Origin: BD2-11 sp965221785
GTDB lineage: Bacteria > Gemmatimonadota > Gemmatimonadetes > Longimicrobiales > Gaopeijiaceae
Direction of reading: 5' to 3'
Length of the DNA: 64,000 nt
Assembly (NCBI GenBank): GCA_965221785.1
Contig: CBDCSR010000002.1
Coordinates: 1,054,001 to 1,118,000 of the forward strand
The position numbers and the translations under genes were made by a program. The notes beneath the pieces were generated by a model. It did not search any database and was not told the DNA's origin. It saw only the letters and a program-made list of their open reading frames with translations. Shown piece after piece: positions 43,148-52,272 of the stretch. The first letter of the stretch is position 1; each line of letters starts with the position of its first letter.

Positions 43148-44578
43148 TCAGTTCTCCCTTGCCGGGGCCTGGGTGGAGGCCAGACTGGGCGACCAGTCCG
43201 GTACGCGCGGCCTCACCCCTGCGAGGACGGGACGAATCCTGCCGCTGACGGTGTCTACGACGAAAAGCCCGAATCCCCAGTCCCGTTCTCCCACGAAGAC
43301 CAGGTGGCGGCCATCGGGCGCCCAGCTGGGGTCCTCGTTGTTGCCCTCGTAGGTGAGCTGCAGCAACCGTTGTCCCTGTGCCGCCACATCGGCGATGAGG
43401 ATGTGGTAGCTTCCGCGGCGATAGCGGCCGTGGAACGCGACCCGGTCGCCGGAGGGCGCCCAGTCCGGCGAGGTATAGTAGCCGCCCTGTCCGTAGAGAT
43501 AGGGAGATACCAGGTCCGGCCGGCCGCCGGCCTCCGCCGGCATCACGTAGATCTGCGGGATAGCCACGCCCAGCCGGTTGGAGTTGAAAGCCAGGCGTCT
43601 TCCGTCCGGCGAGAACGAGGGCGACAGATCGTTCCAGCGCCCCGTAGTGAGGCGCCAGAGGCAGCAGTCCTCGCGGACGCGCCAGGAGAAGAGACCGCTC
43701 TCGGCGCCGTCCGCCAGGGCAAAGATGATCTCATCCCCGTTCGGGTGGTACACCGGGGTCATCGGCTGGCCGGTGCGGTTGAAATCGAGGATCCGCGTCT
43801 GCCTGGTGGCGAGTTCCATTTCATGAATGGCCGGATCGCCGCTTGCGAAGGACAGGAACGCCAGTCGCGAGCCGTCCGGGGACCACGAACAGGACATGGT
43901 GAGGGAGTTGAAGTTGGAGAGCCGCCGCAGGTTCTCGCCGTCCGAGTCGACCACGTACAGTTCCTGGGAGCCGGCAGCCGATTCCATGGAAAAGCAGATC
44001 CGGCTGGCGGCCATCCCGGGCTCACCGGTAATCCATCGGACGACATCGTCGGAGATCGCGTGGATCGCCATGCGGAAGTCCTCCGCGTCGGGGCGCGGAA
44101 GCGAGAAGCGGGCCCGTTCCTTCACCTCCGAGAAGACGACGTCGTGCAGTTCCAGGACCAGCACGAAGCGGTTGCCAAGCCCCTCGACCTGTCCGGTCAC
44201 CAGCCAGTCGGCGCCGAACTGGTCCCACAGGCCGTAGTCCACGGCTCCGCCGCCGGGGGCCAGCGGAATCGAATCCATCATCTCGAACCGGTCGCTGTAA
44301 CGCAGGTCGCGCGCAATGACGGCCTCGACCCTGGGCGCGACCGTCAGGCCACCGAAGCGGCCCGTGAAGGGGCTGATCGCCAGGGTGGGCACATAGCTCT
44401 CGTAGACCACCCCCAGATGACGAACCGTACCCGGGATGGTATCGACCTGGGCAGCCGCCCGCCCGGCGGTGGCCGCCAGCAGGATCATCAGCAGGGCCGC
44501 GCCTCCACGCAGGGCCCGCCCGGGTCGGCCCGGGGTGATCTGTCGGACCTGGTTCGCGGTCTGGACGCTCTTCCTCAT
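43148..44578 (-). CDS. tolB: Tol-Pal system beta-propeller protein TolB
   Basis: This 476-residue periplasmic protein has a signal peptide (GGAALLMILLAATAGRAAA). The N-terminal alpha/beta domain (FGADWLVTGQVEG) is followed by a six-bladed beta-propeller with repeats such as SCSWSPDGSRLAFLS, SPSFSPDGRRLAFNS, SPDWAPSGDRVAF and DPSWAPDGRHLVF. ATG 44578 has GGAG 6 nt upstream. Longer frames into the TolA-like gene are not supported. It stands in normal order between the TonB/TolA-like gene and pal. Confidence 0.95.
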   Translation of the reverse strand: MRKSVQTANQVRQITPGRPGRALRGGAALLMILLAATAGRAAAQVDTIPGTVRHLGVVYESYVPTLAISPFTGRFGGLTVAPRVEAVIARDLRYSDRFEMMDSIPLAPGGGAVDYGLWDQFGADWLVTGQVEGLGNRFVLVLELHDVVFSEVKERARFSLPRPDAEDFRMAIHAISDDVVRWITGEPGMAASRICFSMESAAGSQELYVVDSDGENLRRLSNFNSLTMSCSWSPDGSRLAFLSFASGDPAIHEMELATRQTRILDFNRTGQPMTPVYHPNGDEIIFALADGAESGLFSWRVREDCCLWRLTTGRWNDLSPSFSPDGRRLAFNSNRLGVAIPQIYVMPAEAGGRPDLVSPYLYGQGGYYTSPDWAPSGDRVAFHGRYRRGSYHILIADVAAQGQRLLQLTYEGNNEDPSWAPDGRHLVFVGERDWGFGLFVVDTVSGRIRPVLAGVRPRVPDWSPSLASTQAPAREN

Positions 44579-44591
44579 GTGACGCTCCTCC

Positions 44592-45356
44592 CTACCCGAC
44601 CGCATCCGACCTTTGACGGCCCGGGGACTCCGCCGGCGGCCGGCGCCGCGCCGGGCTGAAGGTGAATCGGAACGGGGCGTGTTCAAGCCCCATCTCCGGC
44701 GGCAGCGGACCGAAGCGTCCACCTCCGGCGCATTCGACGGCCTCCCGGACGGCCAGGTCGAAGACGACGCTCCTCGATGTCTCGGAGATCCGCACCGTCG
44801 TGTCGATCACCTTGCCCTCCCGATCGAGCACGAAGTCCACCGAAGCGGTCAGATCGGGCGTCCCGGGCGGACGGAAGCACCGCCGCATCTGTCGCTGCAT
44901 GTTGGCATAGTACTGCGGAAAGTCCCGTTCCACCCCCCTCATGCGGACATCGAGATCGTCGGTGCCCGTATTGGGTTGGTCCAGGGGCGCCGGCTCGGGT
45001 TCCTCCTCCACCGGCTGTTCCTCCGGGGTGGGCTCCGGGGCGTCCGGACGAGGATCGGGCTCCGGCTCCGGCTCGTCCTCCAGTTCCGCTACCGGCTCAT
45101 CCTCGGGAGGGGCTTCGGGCTCCGGGGTGTCGACGGTGAGCTCCTCCTCTTCGGGAGCCGGCGCCGGCTCGACCTCGGCAGCCGGCGCGGGCATGGCGAC
45201 CAGTTCCAGCTCGATGGTCACCAGCTGCACCGGCTCGGGCTGGATGTTGGTCGCCACGACCAGCATGAGGAAAAACCCGTGGAGGCCGACCGAGAAGACA
45301 ACCGGAGATCGACCCGGCCGGTCCCTTCGTCGTCGTGCGCTTCGGTCCACCGCCAC
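44592..45356 (-). CDS. TolA/TonB-like energy-transducing protein
   Basis: This 254-residue protein has an N-terminal membrane helix (SPVVFSVGLHGFFLMLVVAT), a long Glu/Pro-rich periplasmic stretch (about 55-135) and a TonB/TolA C-terminal fold (YYANMQRQMRRCFRPP, SVDFVLDREGKVIDTTVR, AVREAVECAGGG). Gene order between tolR and tolB makes it the TolA of this system, although TonB-like sequence dominates. It couples the TolQR motor to TolB-Pal. GTG 45356 starts it 8 nt behind tolR. Confidence 0.82.
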   Translation of the reverse strand: MAVDRSARRRRDRPGRSPVVFSVGLHGFFLMLVVATNIQPEPVQLVTIELELVAMPAPAAEVEPAPAPEEEELTVDTPEPEAPPEDEPVAELEDEPEPEPDPRPDAPEPTPEEQPVEEEPEPAPLDQPNTGTDDLDVRMRGVERDFPQYYANMQRQMRRCFRPPGTPDLTASVDFVLDREGKVIDTTVRISETSRSVVFDLAVREAVECAGGGRFGPLPPEMGLEHAPFRFTFSPARRRPPAESPGRQRSDAVG

Positions 45357-45364
45357 TCCCCGGG

Positions 45365-45802
45365 CTATCGGCTCGCGTCGGGCTCGGCAACGATCGCGAA
45401 GCGGATTCCCTCCTGTCGCGCCAGGTCCTGGACCTTCGCGAAGACCCGCACCATGTCGCCATGATACGCAAGGGAGTCACCCCGAATGTAGATTTGCCCC
45501 ACGTTGCGCGCGGTTACCGCCTGCGACAGCACGCCCTCGAGGTCCTCGTAGGGCACGACCGTCTCGGAGAGCACGATTTCCCCGTTGGCGCGAACCACGA
45601 CGATCAGCGGCTCCTCGTCCGCGGTCAGCGGAGCCACATCGGCTCGCGGCACGCCCACCTCGATGCCCCCCTGAAGGATGGGGGCGGTGATGATGAAGAT
45701 CACCAGCAACGTGAAGGCGACGTCCACGAGGGAGGTCACGTTGATCTCCGCGCGCAGCGGCAGATCGTCGCGGCGTCCCCGGGACCGGCCCTCGTGGCTC
45801 AA
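45365..45802 (-). CDS. tolR: Biopolymer transporter ExbD/TolR
   Basis: This 145-residue protein has one N-terminal transmembrane helix (VTSLVDVAFTLLVIFIITAP) with the conserved Asp that conducts protons (SLVDVAFTLL), then a periplasmic domain of about 90 residues (ANGEIVLSETVVPYEDLEGV). The TTG 45802 start overlaps the tolQ stop (TTGA) and has GAGGG 5 nt upstream. Works with TolQ as the motor of the Tol system; ExbD is the alternative name, but the neighbours favour TolR. Confidence 0.93.
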   Translation of the reverse strand: MSHEGRSRGRRDDLPLRAEINVTSLVDVAFTLLVIFIITAPILQGGIEVGVPRADVAPLTADEEPLIVVVRANGEIVLSETVVPYEDLEGVLSQAVTARNVGQIYIRGDSLAYHGDMVRVFAKVQDLARQEGIRFAIVAEPDASR

Positions 45803-46521
45803 ACGTGGCCCTCCCGCGCGAGCGTTCCGATGAACTCGCTCGAGAACCCCTCAAGTTCACCCGTGACCAGGTTCAATCGCGAAACGTAGTAGTTGTAGGC
45901 AATGACGGCGGGGATGGCGACGAAGAGCCCCGTCACGGTGGTCACCAGCGCCTCCGCCACCCCAGGAGCCACGGCTGCGATGTTCGCCGACCCGCTTGCA
46001 GTGATTCCCCGGAAGGTGTTCATGATGCCGATAACGGTTCCCATCAGCCCGAGCAGGGGCGAGATGGAGCCGATGACCGCGAGCCACGTAAGGCCGTGGG
46101 CAAGGTCGTCGCGCTCGTCGGACTCCTCCTTCTGGAGCACCATCCGAAGCGTCTCCAGCTGTACCTGGGTCAATCCTTCCCTCGCGGACACGCCTCCGCG
46201 CAGAGCCCCCGGCCGCAACTCGCTGAAGAAGTTCACCCCGTGTCGAAAGAGGCGACCGTAGGGGGATTCCGGAAGAGCCAGGATCGCGGTATAGGCTTCT
46301 TCGAGTCCCCGCGCATTGGACACCGCGTCCAGGAACTGGTTTCCCTGGGTCTGAACCCTGCGAAACTGGAGGTACTTCCAGCCGATCACGTACCAGCTCG
46401 CCAGGGAAAACACTCCGAGCACGGCCAGCACCACCAGGGTAGGGGCGCTCGCCCCGACGACCATCTCCAGCAAGGTTGCCGGTGGGCGGCCCTGGAGGGC
46501 AAGGATCCCGACCGCGGTCAT
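45799..46521 (-). CDS. tolQ: MotA/TolQ/ExbB proton channel protein TolQ
   Basis: This 240-residue inner-membrane protein has three TM segments: PTLVVLAVLGVFSLASWYVI, LTWLAVIGSISPLLGLMGTV and VAEALVTTVTGLFVAIPAVI. The conserved cytoplasmic loop lies between the first two. GSISPLLGLMGTVIGIMNTF is the family signature. ATG 46521 has GGAGG about 11 nt upstream. It heads the tolQ-tolR-tolA-tolB-pal-cpoB block. Confidence 0.95.
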   Translation of the reverse strand: MTAVGILALQGRPPATLLEMVVGASAPTLVVLAVLGVFSLASWYVIGWKYLQFRRVQTQGNQFLDAVSNARGLEEAYTAILALPESPYGRLFRHGVNFFSELRPGALRGGVSAREGLTQVQLETLRMVLQKEESDERDDLAHGLTWLAVIGSISPLLGLMGTVIGIMNTFRGITASGSANIAAVAPGVAEALVTTVTGLFVAIPAVIAYNYYVSRLNLVTGELEGFSSEFIGTLAREGHV

Positions 46522-46650
46522 TTGGGTTCAGTCCTCCGGCTCTTCAGGGTGACGGGGGCCGGGAATGGACGGCGGCCCGTGCGACGGCGAAATCCGGGAC
46601 ACACTACCCCCGCTCGCTCTGCGGGATCCTGGCGTGTCCGGGCCCGGCGA

Positions 46651-47412
46651 TCACGGTCCGGCAGCCCCGGCTTTCCAGGGACGCAGGTACTCCGGCTCCC
46701 ACGCGCGCGCATTGCCTACGGGTGGCCGGGGCATGAGCGTGAAGAGGCGGGCGAGCCCTTCGGCGGTGGGCAATCCGGCCGGGGGCGGGACAACGCGCCA
46801 GCCGCGCCGCCCAATCGCCGCAGCGTGGCGAAATGCGCCGTCGCCCGCGAAGATCGCGCCTTCAGGAACGGACGAGGACAACACTTCGCCCAGGCGCGTG
46901 GCGGACGGGGGGACCAGGATATCGACGGAGGCGGGACCCACCCGGAAACAGCCCGCATACACCCGATCGCCGCGCGCGTCGAAGAGGACGTAGCAGGGGG
47001 TGCCGGGCTCGGGAGGCTCGACCGCCCGGTCCTCCTGCCCCTTGCGCCACCCGGCCGGCCCGGACCAGCCGGCGGGCAGCCACACCCCTTCCGAAGCCGC
47101 GGCGGCGGCCAGGCTGGAGTAAGCCCATACCGGCACCCCGCATCCCTCCGTCAGCCCCTTGGCGGTCGCCGCCGCCACGCGTACGCCGGTAAAGGACCCG
47201 GGACCGCTCCCCACGACGATACCCGCCAGATCGCCGAGCTGGGCGCCCGAGGCCACGAGCACCCCGCGAATGGCGGGCAACAGGCGGGCGGCGTGCCGGC
47301 GCGGGCTGCGCAGGAAGGCACGTGCGAGCACCTTTCCGTTCGCGGTCACAATGACGGACCCCAGCCGCGACGACGTGTCGAAGGCGAGAATGGTGCGGCT
47401 GCGTCCGTTCAT
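46651..47412 (-). CDS. tsaB: tRNA threonylcarbamoyladenosine biosynthesis protein TsaB
   Basis: This 253-residue ASKHA-fold protein is a partner of TsaD in t6A synthesis on ANN-decoding tRNAs. The start ILAFDTSSRLGSVIV and GIVVGSGPGSFTGVRVAAAT are signatures. ATG 47412 shares 1 nt with the tsaE stop (TGATG); TTG 47415 is an alternative. The middle region (about 110-135) has a Trp/Gly-rich insertion. It precedes tolQ by a 129-nt gap that probably holds the tol promoter. Confidence 0.93.
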   Translation of the reverse strand: MNGRSRTILAFDTSSRLGSVIVTANGKVLARAFLRSPRRHAARLLPAIRGVLVASGAQLGDLAGIVVGSGPGSFTGVRVAAATAKGLTEGCGVPVWAYSSLAAAAASEGVWLPAGWSGPAGWRKGQEDRAVEPPEPGTPCYVLFDARGDRVYAGCFRVGPASVDILVPPSATRLGEVLSSSVPEGAIFAGDGAFRHAAAIGRRGWRVVPPPAGLPTAEGLARLFTLMPRPPVGNARAWEPEYLRPWKAGAAGP

Positions 47413-47894
47413 CAATCCGGCAACCCGGGCGGATTTCCGCTGCAGGAGACCTCAACCGCACGCACGGTCGCGCCGGGCGCCGGCGCGGTCAGGAAGATTT
47501 CCCAGTGGTCCGGCGGAAGGAGGGCCTGCGCTCTCTCCGGCCATTCGACGATCACGATTTCACCTCTGTCGCCAAGCTCGAACCAGCCCAGTTCCGCCAG
47601 TTCGGACTCGTCGTTCAGACGATACAGATCCATGTGCACGATGGTTCTTCCCCTCGCTCCCCGATAACGGAAGACCAGATTGAACGTCGGCGACGGCACG
47701 ACCCCGCGCACCCCGGCTCCCCGGGCCACCGCCCTTGCCAGGACCGACTTCCCGGCCCCCACCGGGCCGCGCAGCATGAGAAACACCGGAGCCCTGACGG
47801 AGGAGCCGATGCGCTCGCCCCACCTCGCCAGCTCCTCCTCGCTCAGCACCATCCGCGTCTCCACCGCCGTGGTCCCTGCCGTGTCCGGGGGCAT
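47412..47894 (-). CDS. tsaE: tRNA threonylcarbamoyladenosine biosynthesis ATPase TsaE
   Basis: This 160-residue P-loop ATPase resets the TsaBD complex. Walker A is GPVGAGKS at 43-50, followed by VRGVVPSPTFNLVFRY and a VHMDLYRLND motif, and IVIVEWPERA near 113-122. ATG 47894 is 6 nt behind uvrB; Met15 is a possible later start. tsaB follows directly, so both partners are made together; TsaD and TsaC are not in the window. Confidence 0.95.
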   Translation of the reverse strand: MPPDTAGTTAVETRMVLSEEELARWGERIGSSVRAPVFLMLRGPVGAGKSVLARAVARGAGVRGVVPSPTFNLVFRYRGARGRTIVHMDLYRLNDESELAELGWFELGDRGEIVIVEWPERAQALLPPDHWEIFLTAPAPGATVRAVEVSCSGNPPGLPD

Positions 47895-47900
47895 CGCCGT

Positions 47901-49907
47901 CTACCTCTTCGCGCCTTCGCCTTCGAGCGACACCCGCAGCTCGAAAAGCTGGTCCCGCAGCATCGCGGCCCGCTCGAACTCGAGCGCGGCCGACGCCCGG
48001 TTCATCTCCTCCTCCAGAATCTTCACGTACTCCTCGCGGTTGACTTCGTCCGAATAGCCCGGCTGCGGTTCGGCGACCAGGGCCACCGGCTTCTCGCGCG
48101 CATCCGCCACGCGGGTGCTGAACTCGATCTCCTCCACGCTCTTCACGATGGTTTCCGGGGTGATCCGATGTTCCCTGTTATAGGCCAGCTGAATCTCGCG
48201 TCGCCGATTGGTCTCGTCGAGGCACCTCGCCATCGACTCGGTGATGGTGTCCGCATACAGGATCGCCGTGCCGCGGACGTTGCGGGCGGCCCGGCCGATG
48301 GTCTGGATCAGCGAACGCGCGTCGCGCAGGAATCCCTCCTTGTCGGCGTCGAGAATGGCGACAAGGGACACCTCCGGCAGATCGAGACCCTCGCGCAGCA
48401 GGTTGATGCCCACCAGCACGTCGATGTCGCCGAGCCTGAGGGCGCGCAGGATGTCCACCCGGTCGATGGTGTTGATCTCCGAGTGCATGTAGCGGACCCG
48501 CACCCCCAGCGACTGCAGGTACTCGGAGAGGTCCTCCGCCATGCGCTTGGTGAGGGTGGTGACCAGGATGCGCTCCCCGCGGGCAGCCCGCTCGTGGATC
48601 TCGGCGAGCAGATCGTCGACCTGGCCGCGCACGGGACGCACGTCCACCTCCGGGTCGACCAGCCCCGTGGGGCGGATGATCTGTTCCACCACGACGCCCC
48701 GCGACAGTGCCAGCTCAATGTCGCCGGGGGTGGCCGAGACGAAAACCGCCTGATCCAGAACGGTCTGCCACTCGTCGTACCGGAGCGGCCGGTTGTCCAG
48801 CGCGCTGGGCAGCCGAAAGCCGAACTCGACCAGGGTGTCCTTGCGCGCCTTGTCACCGTTGAACATCCCGCGGATCTGCGGAAGGGACACGTGCGACTCG
48901 TCCACGATGGTGAGGAAGCGCTCCGGGAAGTAGTCCAGAAGGCAGGATGGCCGTTCTCCCGCCTCGCGGCGGCTGATGAAGCGCGAGTAGTTCTCGATGC
49001 CCGGGCACGTCCCCACCTCGAGCATCATCTCGATGTCGAAGTTCGTGCGCGACTCGAGCCGCTGCGCCTCCAGCAGCTTGCCCGCCCTGCGAAAGCGGTG
49101 CAGCTGATCGGCCAGTTCGTCGCGGATCAGGGGCACAGCCTCCTCCAGGGTGCGCCGGTGCGTGACATAGTGGCTGGCGGGATAGATGGCGGTGCGGTTC
49201 AGGGCAACGATCGCTTCTCCCGTCAGGGGCTCGAACCGGGTGATGCGCTCGATTTCGTCTCCCCACAGTTCGATGCGGATCCCCTGCTCCTCATAGGCGG
49301 GGAGAATCTCCACAGTGTCGCCCCGCACCCTGAAGGTGCCGCGCTCGAAGGCGAAATCGTTGCGGCTGTACTGAATGTCGACCAGCCCCCGGAGCAACTC
49401 GTCACGCGGCACGACCTCCCCCACCCGCACTTCCAGCATGAGGGAACGATAGTCGGCGGGGTTGCCCAGGCCGTAGATGCAGGAAACCGACGCCACCACG
49501 ATTACGTCGTCGCGCTCAAACAGCGAGGAGGTGGAGCGGAGACGCAGGCGGTCGATGTCCTCGTTGATGCTCGCGTCTTTCTCGATGTAGGTATCCGTGG
49601 CCGGGACATAGGCCTCGGGCTGATAATAGTCGTAGTAGGAGACGAAATACTCGACCGCGTTGACGGGGAAAAGCGCCTTCAGCTCCCCGTAGAGCTGAGC
49701 CGCAAGCGTCTTGTTGTGGGACATCACCAGCGTCGGACGGCCATGGCTCTGGATGACGTGCGCCATGGAGAGCGTCTTTCCGGTGCCGGTCGCCCCCAGC
49801 AGGGTCTGGAAGCGGGTTCCATCCTCGAGGCCGGCCGAAAGCTCGTCGATCGCGGAGGGCTGGTCTCCCGCGGGCTCGAAGGAAGAGTGAATCTCGAACC
49901 GGGGCAC
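47901..49907 (-). CDS. uvrB: Excinuclease ABC subunit UvrB
   Basis: This 668-residue helicase-like protein verifies damage in nucleotide excision repair. Walker A GATGTGKT is at 38-45, the beta-hairpin that clamps DNA lies at about 88-112 (YFVSYYDYYQPEAYVP), the helicase motifs include TIVDESHVSLPQIRGM and the later QTIGRAARNVRG, and a C-terminal UVR motif (EEMNRASAALEFERAAMLRD) binds UvrC. GTG 49907 starts it. It lies 4 nt behind rel. Complete. Confidence 0.98.
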   Translation of the reverse strand: MPRFEIHSSFEPAGDQPSAIDELSAGLEDGTRFQTLLGATGTGKTLSMAHVIQSHGRPTLVMSHNKTLAAQLYGELKALFPVNAVEYFVSYYDYYQPEAYVPATDTYIEKDASINEDIDRLRLRSTSSLFERDDVIVVASVSCIYGLGNPADYRSLMLEVRVGEVVPRDELLRGLVDIQYSRNDFAFERGTFRVRGDTVEILPAYEEQGIRIELWGDEIERITRFEPLTGEAIVALNRTAIYPASHYVTHRRTLEEAVPLIRDELADQLHRFRRAGKLLEAQRLESRTNFDIEMMLEVGTCPGIENYSRFISRREAGERPSCLLDYFPERFLTIVDESHVSLPQIRGMFNGDKARKDTLVEFGFRLPSALDNRPLRYDEWQTVLDQAVFVSATPGDIELALSRGVVVEQIIRPTGLVDPEVDVRPVRGQVDDLLAEIHERAARGERILVTTLTKRMAEDLSEYLQSLGVRVRYMHSEINTIDRVDILRALRLGDIDVLVGINLLREGLDLPEVSLVAILDADKEGFLRDARSLIQTIGRAARNVRGTAILYADTITESMARCLDETNRRREIQLAYNREHRITPETIVKSVEEIEFSTRVADAREKPVALVAEPQPGYSDEVNREEYVKILEEEMNRASAALEFERAAMLRDQLFELRVSLEGEGAKR

Positions 49908-49911
49908 GAAC

Positions 49912-52122
49912 TCAGGCCTCGATCCTTCCCGCCTCGCCCTTGCCCTCGCGCCGTTCGACCGTGAGCACGCCCTTCACCTGGTGCACGGCCTTGAGCACCT
50001 TTTCCAGGTGGGCCAGATCCTCCACCTCCACCACGAACTCGCCGCTCATGCCCGCCTTGTCCGATCGGACGTCCGCATTCTGGATGTTGGTCCCGGTGTT
50101 GGCGATGGCCTTGGCGATATCCGACAGGAGCCCGCGGCGGTCCACGGCCCGGGCCTGAATCTTCACCATCCGGGTATCGCCCTTCTCCGCCGTCCATCGA
50201 ATCTCGACCCTGCGCTCCGGGTCCTGGGACAGATAGAGCACGTTGGCGCAGTCGGCCCGGTGAATCGAGATGCCGCGCCCGACCGTGATGTAGCCGATGA
50301 CGTCGTCCCCCGGCACGGGCTGGCAGCACTGCGAGTAGCGCACCATCAGGTTGTCCACGCCCTGAATGCGCACGCCCCGGCTGGAAGGACGAATCCTGGC
50401 GGCGATGCGCCGCAGCGTGGAGGGGGGCTGGGCGCCTGGAGTGGTCTCCTGGTCCGGGAAGAGGGCCTTGAGCACGGCCGCCGGACCCACGTCTCCCCGC
50501 CCCAGCGCCGCCTGCAGCTGGTCGAAGTCGGGATAGCCCAGCTGTGCGGCGGCATGGATCTTCGCGTCGTCACCCGGTTTGGGAAGGCGCCGCTTGCGCA
50601 GCTCCTGCTTCAGGAAATCCACACCCAGCTGGAGCGCGGAGGCGAATTCCTCCTTGCGGATCCAGCGGCGGATCTGTCCGCGCGCCCGCGAAGTCTTAAC
50701 GAACGCGAGCCAGTCCCGGTTGGGGCGCTGCTTCGGGTTTTTGATGATCTCGACGGTATCGCCGTTCTTCAGCTTGCGCGACAGCGGGGCGATGCGTCCG
50801 TTCACCCGCGCGCCCGCGCAGTGTGATCCGATTTCGCTGTGCACGGAATACGCGAAATCGATCGGAGTCGCCCCAACCGGAAGCTGCTTGACCTCGCCCT
50901 TGGGGGTAAAGACGAAGATCTCTCCCTGGAAGAGGTCCATGCGGAGGAACTCCATGAATTCCTCCGGCTCGCTGGTATCCTTCTGCCACTCGAGCACCTG
51001 GCGGAACCACGACAGCGCTTCTCCGACCTCGTCCTTCCTGGCGTGCCCGCCTTCCTTGTAGCGCCAGTGCGCGGCGATCCCCTGCTCCGCCGTCAGGTGC
51101 ATTGCTTCGGTGCGGATCTGGATCTCGTATCGGCGCCCGCGCGGACCGAACACGGTCGTGTGCAGGGACTGGTACATGTTGGACTTCGGTGTTGCGATAT
51201 AGTCGCGGAAGCGCTCCTGCACCGGAGTCCAGCGGTTGTGGATGACGCCGAGCGCCGCGTAGCAGTGCTGCACCGAGTCCGTAATCACGCGCAGCGCGAG
51301 CAGGTCCTGGATCTCCTCGAAGGGAAGGTCGTTGGCACGGATCTTCTTGTGGATCGACCACAGATGCTTCGGTCTGCCGGTAACGTCCACGAAGGGAATT
51401 CCCGCCTCGGTCAGCATGTCCACCAGCGGCCGCCTCATCTCCATGATCTGCCGCTCCCGCTCCCGCCGGCGCTGCTGAATCTTCTTCTTCAGCCGGTTGT
51501 ATTCGTCGGGTTCGAGAAACTTGAAGGCCAGGTCCTCCAACTCCCACTTGATGGCCGCCAGCCCCAGGCGATGGGCGATCGGGGCATAGATGTTGCGCGT
51601 CTCCAGCGCGATTCGCCTTTGCTTGGGCGGTCGCAGGTGCTCGAGCGTGCGCATGTTGTGGAGCCGGTCGGCGAGCTTGATGAGGATCACCCGGGCATCC
51701 TGGACCATCGACACCAGCAGCTTGCGGTAGTTCTCAACCTGCCGTTCCGCATTCGACCGGAAGCGCACGCGCCCGATCTTCGTCACGCCGTCCACGATCC
51801 CCGCCACCTCGGCGCCGAACTGGGCTTCCACATCGGTCAGGTCAACGGCGGTGTCCTCCACCACATCGTGAATCAGACCAGCGGCTATGGAAGCGGTATC
51901 CAGACGGAGTTCCGCCAGGATGGTGGCAACACCGACGGCGTGGGTCACATAGCGTGCGCCGGAGGCGCGCCGCTGGCCCGCGTGTGCTTCGGCTGCGACC
52001 CGGTGCGCCCTCTCAATCCGGCTGACGTCCAGACGGTCGGCGTACGCCCTTATGGCAGGAGCAAGGCCCGCGGGCAGTTTCTGCACCGCGTTCCTGGCAA
52101 TCGTGGCAGTCGAAGTCGCCAT
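49912..52122 (-). CDS. rel: Bifunctional (p)ppGpp synthetase/hydrolase (Rel/SpoT)
   Basis: This 736-residue stringent-response enzyme has all four regions: an HD hydrolase domain with HDVVEDT at 85-91, a synthetase domain with YQSLHTTVFGPRGRRYEIQI, a TGS domain (EIFVFTPKGEVKQLPVGATP) and a C-terminal ACT domain (AVDRRGLLSDIAKAIANTGT). HD residues look intact, so both making and breaking of (p)ppGpp are expected; it may be the only long RSH in this genome. ATG 52122 has an AGGG site; longer frames are unlikely. Confidence 0.96.
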   Translation of the reverse strand: MATSTATIARNAVQKLPAGLAPAIRAYADRLDVSRIERAHRVAAEAHAGQRRASGARYVTHAVGVATILAELRLDTASIAAGLIHDVVEDTAVDLTDVEAQFGAEVAGIVDGVTKIGRVRFRSNAERQVENYRKLLVSMVQDARVILIKLADRLHNMRTLEHLRPPKQRRIALETRNIYAPIAHRLGLAAIKWELEDLAFKFLEPDEYNRLKKKIQQRRRERERQIMEMRRPLVDMLTEAGIPFVDVTGRPKHLWSIHKKIRANDLPFEEIQDLLALRVITDSVQHCYAALGVIHNRWTPVQERFRDYIATPKSNMYQSLHTTVFGPRGRRYEIQIRTEAMHLTAEQGIAAHWRYKEGGHARKDEVGEALSWFRQVLEWQKDTSEPEEFMEFLRMDLFQGEIFVFTPKGEVKQLPVGATPIDFAYSVHSEIGSHCAGARVNGRIAPLSRKLKNGDTVEIIKNPKQRPNRDWLAFVKTSRARGQIRRWIRKEEFASALQLGVDFLKQELRKRRLPKPGDDAKIHAAAQLGYPDFDQLQAALGRGDVGPAAVLKALFPDQETTPGAQPPSTLRRIAARIRPSSRGVRIQGVDNLMVRYSQCCQPVPGDDVIGYITVGRGISIHRADCANVLYLSQDPERRVEIRWTAEKGDTRMVKIQARAVDRRGLLSDIAKAIANTGTNIQNADVRSDKAGMSGEFVVEVEDLAHLEKVLKAVHQVKGVLTVERREGKGEAGRIEA

Positions 52123-52272
52123 TGTGACCCTGCAAGACGAAAAAGCGGTGTACCGTCGGTTTCGAGCGATGCCCGACCAGTGAACATAATCGCCCGCCGG
52201 GGTATCCGCAGGGACCGGGCGTTGCGGGCAACCGAACGCAGCCGGCAACCCCGTCGGGCTCCGGAGGGTTCG

